A DNA stretch of 12,144 bases from an uncultured Oscillospiraceae bacterium. GTDB lineage: Bacteria; Bacillota; Clostridia; Oscillospirales; Ruminococcaceae. The notes beneath the pieces are model-generated. The model had not been told where the DNA came from and ran no database searches. It worked only from the letters and a program-made list of their open reading frames with translations. The translations under genes and the position numbers were made by a program. Below are positions 7,059-12,144 of the stretch, piece by piece. The stretch is taken from assembly GCA_910587335.1 (NCBI GenBank), contig CAJUMG010000019.1, forward strand, positions 26,832-38,975. Reading direction: 5' to 3'. Numbering within the stretch: the stretch's first letter is position 1; every line of letters begins with the position of its first letter.

Positions 7059-9239
7059 TCATTGATTGGCCCTTCCAACAGATATTACACCACGAATTTT
7101 TTGGAAAGTTCCAATAATATTATTTAGCTGTTCCAAATGGGTGATTCCCAATGTAATTTGAATTACTACCTGATTATCCTTGACCTCACGAGCAGTTAAA
7201 GAATGGATAGGAATCCGCATGTTTGCAATTGCGATGCTCACATCTGCCAGTAGATCGCTGCGGTCCGCAGCAAAAATTTCTACAGAGGACTGGAAAACAG
7301 AGCCTTTCACATTATCTGCCCATTCGGCCCGTACCCATCGTTCTTTTTGCTCCTCGTCATTGATACCGTTTGTCACGTTAACGCAGTCCCGCTTATGGAT
7401 AGAAACACCAAATCCACGGGTGATAAAACCGACAATCTCATCCCCTGGTAAAGGATTACAGCAACGGGCAAATTTAACCAGGCAACCATCCAGCCCTTCT
7501 ACAATTACGCCGCTCTGCGCTTTTCTCTCTTTTTTGGGCTTAGTTAAGGCTCTGTCCAGCTTTTCCTCCTCGCTGGTGCGGTAAATGCGCAGGTAGTCCT
7601 CTTTAATCCTTGGAATGATACGAGATAATGATACCCCGCCATAGCCAATAGCAGCAAGAAAATCATCGATATTTGTAAAACGCTGGCGTTTGGCAATATC
7701 CAAAAGAAATTCCGAGGCCTGTTCATCGGTTAAAGTAATACTATTACGTTTAAACTCCCGTTCCAGTTCCTCCTGACCCTCTCGAACATTTTCCTCTCGC
7801 CGTTCTTTTTTAAACCAGGAACGGATTTTATTCCGTGCCCCACTGGTTTTAACAATTTTTAACCAATCTCTGCTCGGACCATGACCAGCACTGTTAGAGG
7901 TCAAAATCTCTACGATATTTCCAGTTTTCACCTCACAGTTTATCGAAACCATTCGTCCGTCTACCTTAGCGCCTATCATTCGATTTCCCACCGCGGTATG
8001 AATCGCATAGGCAAAATCAATCACAGTAGCACCCGCTGGCAGACTGATAACATCTCCGTTTGGGGTAAAGACAAACACTTCCTCTGGAGAAAGGTCTGTC
8101 TTAATGGAACGGATTAGATCTTCCGCATCCCCCGATTCCTGCTGTGCCTCTAAAAGCTGGCGCACCCAAACAAGACGTTCACTGAGCTTGTCATTTCCGC
8201 TTACACCCGCTTTATATTTCCAGTGAGCCGCAATGCCATACTCTGCGGTATAATGCATATCCCAAGTGCGGATCTGTACCTCGAAGGGGATGCCTTCTTT
8301 ATCCATTACCGTTGTATGAAGTGATTGGTACATATTGGATTTGGGGGTCGAAATATAGTCTTTAAAGCGGTTGGGAATGGGACGAAACATGTCATGGATA
8401 ATTCCCAGAATATTATAACAGTCAAACACTGTATCCACAATTAAACGGATCGCATAAATATCGTAAATCTCTTCAAAGGCCCGTCCATTTATATAAACCT
8501 TTCGATAAATACCATATACGCTCTTGACACGGCCCTCGATATAAATATTTTTATCTTCATGAGCCACTCGCTCCCAGATTTTTTCTTTCATCCGGTTCAA
8601 AAAGGCAGTGCGTTCCTCTTTTTTCAAAGCCAGTGTTTTTTCAATTTCTTCATATGCAATGCCGTCTAAGCATCGCAGGGATAAATCCTCCAACTCCTCT
8701 TTGATTCCACGGATTCCCAGCCTATGTGCCAAAGGCGCATAGACCTCCATTGTCTCCAAGGCTTTGTCCCGCCGTTTCTGATCGGGCATACAGTCAATGG
8801 TGCGCAGATTATGCAGGCGGTCGGCCAATTTGATAATAACTACCCGCACGTCCTGTGCCATGGCCAGCAGCATCTTCCGAATATTTTCCGCTTGCTGTTC
8901 TTCTCGAGAGGAAAAAGGGATTTTTCCTAATTTTGTCACTCCATCTACCAACAACGCAATTTCCTGTCCAAACTCCCGGGAAACCTCTTCCAATGTGATA
9001 GGCGTGTCCTCGACTACATCATGGAGCAAAGCGGCAACGATCGTCTCAGTGTCCATTCCAAGGCCTACTAAAATCGAAGCCACACACAGCGGATGGATAA
9101 TATAGGGCTCTCCCGAGACGCGAAGCTGTTCTCCGTGGGCCTTTTTAGCCATTTCATAGGCTCGCTCAACCACCTCTAAATTCAACTGTTTTCCACTGTT
9201 TTCAATCTGCTCTTTTAATTCGTCAAAGGTATTAAGCAT
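7059..9239 (-). CDS. relA: Bifunctional (p)ppGpp synthetase/hydrolase (RelA/SpoT family)
   Basis: This long Rel protein (726 residues) makes and degrades the starvation alarmone (p)ppGpp from GTP/GDP and ATP, and senses stalled ribosomes. The HD hydrolase domain is at about 25-200, with His49, the His73-Asp74 pair in LLHDVVEDT, and Asp140 with Asn144 in KLADRLHN. The synthetase domain is at about 230-345. It carries RFKD at 291-294, the RXKD form seen in bifunctional enzymes rather than the EXDD of synthesis-only RelA. A TGS domain follows at about 388-447, then a conserved Cys-containing region (ARCCNPLPGD ... HKRDC) and a C-terminal ACT domain at about 650-722. Start ATG 9239 has AAAGGGG 7 bases upstream, lying inside the 3' end of recJ, only 4 bp away. 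Both active sites look intact. The gene sits second in the operon with no apt between it and recJ. Confidence 0.97.
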   Translation of the reverse strand: MLNTFDELKEQIENSGKQLNLEVVERAYEMAKKAHGEQLRVSGEPYIIHPLCVASILVGLGMDTETIVAALLHDVVEDTPITLEEVSREFGQEIALLVDGVTKLGKIPFSSREEQQAENIRKMLLAMAQDVRVVIIKLADRLHNLRTIDCMPDQKRRDKALETMEVYAPLAHRLGIRGIKEELEDLSLRCLDGIAYEEIEKTLALKKEERTAFLNRMKEKIWERVAHEDKNIYIEGRVKSVYGIYRKVYINGRAFEEIYDIYAIRLIVDTVFDCYNILGIIHDMFRPIPNRFKDYISTPKSNMYQSLHTTVMDKEGIPFEVQIRTWDMHYTAEYGIAAHWKYKAGVSGNDKLSERLVWVRQLLEAQQESGDAEDLIRSIKTDLSPEEVFVFTPNGDVISLPAGATVIDFAYAIHTAVGNRMIGAKVDGRMVSINCEVKTGNIVEILTSNSAGHGPSRDWLKIVKTSGARNKIRSWFKKERREENVREGQEELEREFKRNSITLTDEQASEFLLDIAKRQRFTNIDDFLAAIGYGGVSLSRIIPRIKEDYLRIYRTSEEEKLDRALTKPKKERKAQSGVIVEGLDGCLVKFARCCNPLPGDEIVGFITRGFGVSIHKRDCVNVTNGINDEEQKERWVRAEWADNVKGSVFQSSVEIFAADRSDLLADVSIAIANMRIPIHSLTAREVKDNQVVIQITLGITHLEQLNNIIGTFQKIRGVISVGRANQ

Positions 9240-9243
9240 CGGT

Positions 9244-11286
9244 CTACCCCTTTATCAAATGAAGTTTCTGCATCAGTGGAGACTGCTCCAAATCGACTTT
9301 TTGTTTTACTTCAATTACCGAAAAAGAAAAGCCCTTTTTTTCTCTTTTCACCTGAATAAGCCCTCGTTCCATTAAAATTTCCATCCCTAAACGAAAACAA
9401 CAATAATTCTCTTCTTTTGTTCCAAAACGCATAAAAAGACTGATGTAATCGCCATAAAAGGGACCGCCGTCCCTCAGCTTTCGATATAGTCTTCCAAGGC
9501 TGGTTCTATCTGGAATGGAACAGGAAACAGAATTTTCCAGAAAGGGCTCTGACCGGTAAAAACGATCGTACTGCTCTCGTCCCGCAAAATAACCTTCCTG
9601 AAAAAATCCGGAAAGCTGAATATCCTTTATCTTAACCGTTAGCTGCTCTTTATTTTGATAAATATTGATACCACAATTCGCTGCGATATCAACGACCTCG
9701 CCCACCTGATAATAAAAGTTTTCCGGAGGCATACCAAAATATACCGCATAAAAGCTGTGTCCATCCTGATTGAGCTTTAACCGCAGATGTTTTCCCGCCC
9801 CCATCATATAGATGCCCTCAATCCGGCACCGTTCATATAAAAAAACGGGTAACTCATTAGAAGAGCCAAAAGGCTCTAATTGCTGTAATGCTTTCAGCTC
9901 TGGCATCGTCACTTCCTGTACAACAACTGATTTATCAATCCGCAGCACAGGGGATGGCATATAGTCAGCCATCTGAGCCGCTGTCTGTTGAATCTGCATA
10001 GAAAACTCTTCGTAACAATCTGTTTGCAACGTCAGTCCGGCAGCGGCTGGATGTCCACCGTACTGATCTAATAAGTTGTGGCATTGACTGATACAATTGA
10101 TCAAATCAAAGCCTTCCACACTTCTTCCCGATCCGCGCAGCTGCCCATTCTCCTCACAAAAAAGAATACAAGGCTTTCCGAATTTTTCCACAACCCTAGC
10201 GCTGACTATACCAATAACGCCAGAATGCCATCCTTTCCCTGCAATCAACAGGATACGCTGATGCAAAAGAGATGGATTTTTTCCGATAAAAACAGCTACA
10301 TCTTTTAAAATTGCAGCTTCTAAAGCTTGACGTTTTTGATTATAATCGCAGAGCTCTTCAGCTAATATGGCGGCTGTCTCTTCATCCTCACACAGCAAAA
10401 GCTCTAAAGCCTTTTCTACCTGTCCAAGCCGCCCCGCTGCATTGATTCGCGGAGCCAGAACAAATCCAACCGACCGGACATCCAATTCTTTCTGTGCTAA
10501 ACCGCTGGCGGAAATCAAAGCTGCCAATCCCACATTTTGCGTATACTGAAGGCTTTTTAGGCCTTGCTGTACAATATATCGGTTTTCTCCTAATAACGGC
10601 ACTACATCTGCTACCGTACCCAGTGTTACCAGATCCGCATAATACTCCAGCATTTCTTTGCCGTCATCCTGCTCTAAGGCGCAAACCAGTTTAAAAGCCA
10701 CACCAACACCGGCCAAATCCCTAAAAATCGCCTGTTGGTCTTTGCGGTGCGGATTGACCACTGCTGTACAAACCGGCAATGTCTCTCGCGGCTGATGATG
10801 GTCTGTAACCACTACGTCTATTCCCAAACCCACAGCATAAGCAATCTCTTCCACTGCCGAAATGCCATTATCCACTGTCACGATCAAATGAGCGCCCTGA
10901 TCTACAATGGCATCAATCGCTTTCAAATTCATACCATACCCTTCCTGATCACGATCAGGTATGTAGAAAAAAACATCCGCACCAATGTTTTGCAGGTGGA
11001 TATAAAGCAAAGCAGTCGCTGTAATTCCATCGCAATCATAATCACCGTATATACAGATTTTTTCGCCCTCTTCTACCGCTCTTTGAATTCTTTCAACTGC
11101 TTTATCCATATCCTTCAGCAAAAAAGGATCAAACAGCTCAACCTCATTTTCTAAAAAATGGCGAACCTCTTCTAAATCTGTCATTCCCCTTACAGCCAGC
11201 AGGTGTGCTGTCAACGGTGAAATCCCTTCTTCGCAAAGAAAGGAAATGTTTTCCTGGGAAGGAGAAGCCAATTTCCAGCGCTTCAT
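9244..11286 (-). CDS. recJ: Single-stranded-DNA-specific exonuclease RecJ
   Basis: RecJ is a 5'-to-3' exonuclease on single-stranded DNA, used in recombination, mismatch and base-excision repair. The DHH-family motifs are complete: GDYDCDG (Asp82, Asp84, Asp86), VTVDNG (Asp139), TDHH (Asp162-His163-His164), VNPH (His180), VADVV (Asp227) and the DHHA1 motif QYGGHPAAAG (410-412 GGH). An OB-like DNA-binding region should lie at about 450-560. Residues about 565-680 form an additional C-terminal region rich in aromatic and basic residues, resembling the RecJ C-terminal domain of Firmicutes. At 680 residues it is longer than E. coli RecJ (577) and shorter than B. subtilis RecJ (786). ATG 11286 has GGGGGAG 7 bases upstream. 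It is the first gene of the operon, about 33 bases after the predicted transcription start. Confidence 0.96.
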   Translation of the reverse strand: MKRWKLASPSQENISFLCEEGISPLTAHLLAVRGMTDLEEVRHFLENEVELFDPFLLKDMDKAVERIQRAVEEGEKICIYGDYDCDGITATALLYIHLQNIGADVFFYIPDRDQEGYGMNLKAIDAIVDQGAHLIVTVDNGISAVEEIAYAVGLGIDVVVTDHHQPRETLPVCTAVVNPHRKDQQAIFRDLAGVGVAFKLVCALEQDDGKEMLEYYADLVTLGTVADVVPLLGENRYIVQQGLKSLQYTQNVGLAALISASGLAQKELDVRSVGFVLAPRINAAGRLGQVEKALELLLCEDEETAAILAEELCDYNQKRQALEAAILKDVAVFIGKNPSLLHQRILLIAGKGWHSGVIGIVSARVVEKFGKPCILFCEENGQLRGSGRSVEGFDLINCISQCHNLLDQYGGHPAAAGLTLQTDCYEEFSMQIQQTAAQMADYMPSPVLRIDKSVVVQEVTMPELKALQQLEPFGSSNELPVFLYERCRIEGIYMMGAGKHLRLKLNQDGHSFYAVYFGMPPENFYYQVGEVVDIAANCGINIYQNKEQLTVKIKDIQLSGFFQEGYFAGREQYDRFYRSEPFLENSVSCSIPDRTSLGRLYRKLRDGGPFYGDYISLFMRFGTKEENYCCFRLGMEILMERGLIQVKREKKGFSFSVIEVKQKVDLEQSPLMQKLHLIKG

Positions 11287-11325
11287 AAGACTGCTCCCCC
11301 TTTTTATCGAAATGATATAATTATT

Positions 11326-11354
11326 ATTTTAACACTTTATCTACAAAAATTCAA
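11326..11354 (-). promoter_or_regulatory. Sigma-A promoter of the recJ-relA-dtd-MBL-hemZ operon
   Basis: On the minus strand TTGAAT (11354-11349), a 17-base spacer and TAAAAT (11331-11326) match the housekeeping consensus. The transcription start would be near 11319, giving a short leader of about 33 bases before recJ. I see no leader structure, attenuator or T-box. The tight spacing of all five genes suggests this single promoter reads to 4480. Confidence 0.68.
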
Positions 11355-11454
11355 TATTTGCACCCACGATCCCTTCTCGAATAGACTTTGCCAGCATATC
11401 TACTTTGTCCCAAACACTTGATGAGATAAATAGCACTGTCAAAATTTAGTCTAG

Positions 11455-11466
11455 CAGGATATCCTG
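11455..11466. repeat. 12-bp perfect palindrome between NUDIX gene and recJ operon
   Basis: CAGGATATCCTG is a perfect 12-bp palindrome about 100 bases upstream of the recJ operon's -35 box and about 57 bases past the NUDIX stop. It is not followed by a T run, so it is not a terminator. It could be an operator half-site pair or chance. Confidence 0.35.
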
Positions 11467-11492
11467 TTTGCAATCGACGAATCTATCCGAAA

Positions 11493-11524
11493 AAGGAAGT
11501 GTATTTACAACCATCCTTTTCCTT
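11493..11524 (-). terminator. Weak terminator-like hairpin after the NUDIX gene
   Basis: On the minus strand AAGGAA (11524-11519, overlapping the stop codon) can pair with TTCCTT (11498-11493), followed by TTT and C. The stem is only six base pairs with a 20-base loop, so the call is tentative; it is the only candidate between the NUDIX gene and the recJ promoter. Confidence 0.25.
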
Positions 11525-12026
11525 AAATGCCTCTGATAGTTTCCTTCAAAATTTCATAAAATTCTGGATAGCGATACACATTTCCCTCTTCCGCCATTTG
11601 AATCACCTTTTCCGGCAGTATCCAGCAAACGTCTTCTACCTCTTCCGGCTGTAAGCAAAGAGTAGAAGTCTGTACATCCGTTTTATAGGAAAAAACATCC
11701 CAAATCAAATGGGTACCATCTTTTCTGACAATGCGTTTTAAAAAAATCAGTTCCTTTTCCGCTGCAAAAAGGCTCAATTCTTCCCGTAACTCTCGAACAG
11801 CGCCTTGAATTGTTGTTTCTCCTGCTTGAACGCGACCTGTCGTTAATCCCCAAACGCCTGGCAAAACCTCGCAGAAAGCACTTCTTTTCTGAAGCAGGAT
11901 TTCCCCCTGAGAGTTGATCGGCCAGATTTCCACCGCAAAATGGTATTCCTCCTTTTTTAGTTTGCTGTCAGAGCGCACAGTCCGCAAAAATCGGCCTTGT
12001 TCATCAACCAGATCCCAGAATTCCAT
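11523..12026 (-). CDS. NUDIX hydrolase
   Basis: This 167-residue cytoplasmic protein has a NUDIX fold, a family that hydrolyses nucleoside diphosphates linked to other groups. The NUDIX box is at residues 64-86: Gly64, Glu70, Arg78-Glu79 and Glu82-Glu83 match the consensus GX5EX7REUXEEXGU, while the second glycine is replaced by Ser85. All metal-binding glutamates are kept, so activity is plausible. The N-terminus (WDLVDEQGRFLRTVRS) resembles the type I isopentenyl-diphosphate isomerase-like NUDIX group, but length and context do not prove that reaction, and no isoprenoid gene is nearby. ATG 12026 is preceded by GGAAGGTGAT. It lies only 34 bases from the T run of the tRNA-Gly terminator, with no clear promoter in that gap, so it may depend on read-through or on a promoter overlapping the tRNA gene. 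Confidence 0.88.
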   Translation of the reverse strand: MEFWDLVDEQGRFLRTVRSDSKLKKEEYHFAVEIWPINSQGEILLQKRSAFCEVLPGVWGLTTGRVQAGETTIQGAVRELREELSLFAAEKELIFLKRIVRKDGTHLIWDVFSYKTDVQTSTLCLQPEEVEDVCWILPEKVIQMAEEGNVYRYPEFYEILKETIRGI

Positions 12027-12058
12027 TTTATCACCTTCCGGAAAAATCTTTTGTAAAC

Positions 12059-12089
12059 AGAAAAAGACCCTTCATAAAATGAAGGATCT
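12059..12089 (-). terminator. Rho-independent terminator of tRNA-Gly
   Basis: Right after the CCA end, AGATCCTTCA (12089-12080) pairs with TGAAGGGTCT (12074-12065), including one T-G wobble, around a 5-base loop. A run of T follows (12065-12061). It is a textbook 10-bp intrinsic terminator and would limit transcription into the NUDIX gene. Confidence 0.85.
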
Positions 12090-12090
12090 T

Positions 12091-12144
12091 TGGAGCGGGT
12101 TACGAGGCTCGAACTCGCTACCTCCACCTTGGCAAGGTGGCGCT
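12091..12144 (-). tRNA. tRNA-Gly (GCC), 3' part, cut by window edge
   Basis: On the minus strand the anticodon arm CCACC-TTGCCAA-GGTGG gives anticodon GCC, which reads glycine codons GGC and GGU. A 5-base variable loop follows. The T arm is GCGAG-TTCGAGC-CTCGT (one G-T pair), then the 3' acceptor strand AACCCGC, discriminator T and an encoded CCA at 12093-12091. The D arm and 5' acceptor strand lie beyond the window. A strong terminator begins two bases after CCA. Confidence 0.93.

Noticed and set aside
7046..7078. N-terminal extension of Dtd from TTG 7078
   Set aside because: It overlaps relA and adds residues absent from the family; ATG 7045 gives the standard N-terminus with a ribosome binding site.
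1..12144. CRISPR array, insertion sequence, prophage or toxin-antitoxin pair
   Set aside because: I saw no regularly spaced repeats, transposase or integrase frames, or small paired genes on either strand.

Overview
The window looks like chromosomal DNA of a low-to-moderate-GC Firmicute, most likely an anaerobic member of the class Clostridia. The reasons are the HemZ-type radical SAM protein, a single long RelA/SpoT protein, strong purine-rich ribosome binding sites before most genes, sigma-A type promoters, and the gene order recJ - relA - dtd - MBL hydrolase - hemZ. I infer this from family knowledge and did not search for it.

Layout from left to right: (1) 1-1028, minus strand: an MFS transporter whose C-terminus runs off the window, with a good sigma-A promoter upstream. 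(2) 1029-1567: a 539-base AT-rich intergenic region with two divergent promoters and no convincing gene. (3) 1568-3621, plus strand: a methyl-accepting chemotaxis protein (dCache sensor, two membrane segments, HAMP-like region, signalling hairpin). It is split into two frames by a one-base shift in a run of five T at 2203-2207. Its base composition is clearly more GC-rich than its neighbours. (4) 3622-3914: a convergent intergenic stretch with one terminator-like hairpin for each side. (5) 3915-4400, minus: a small zinc-ribbon protein with a Cys-rich acidic tail and its own promoter. (6) 4480-11286, minus: a tight housekeeping operon transcribed recJ, relA, dtd, MBL hydrolase, hemZ, with junctions of 4 bp, 13 bp and two 4-bp ATGA overlaps, driven by a promoter at 11326-11354. 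(7) 11287-11522: a short intergenic region with a 12-bp perfect palindrome. (8) 11523-12026, minus: a NUDIX hydrolase. (9) 12059-12144, minus: the 3' part of tRNA-Gly(GCC), with encoded CCA and a strong terminator.

The central operon groups single-strand DNA repair (RecJ), the (p)ppGpp alarmone enzyme (Rel), D-aminoacyl-tRNA proofreading (Dtd), a glyoxalase-II-like hydrolase and a HemZ radical SAM enzyme. These look like co-transcribed stress and housekeeping functions rather than one pathway. I see no mobile element, CRISPR array or clear new defence or biosynthetic system. The points most worth a second look are the frameshifted, compositionally distinct chemoreceptor, the absence of apt between recJ and relA, and the Cys-rich zinc-ribbon protein.
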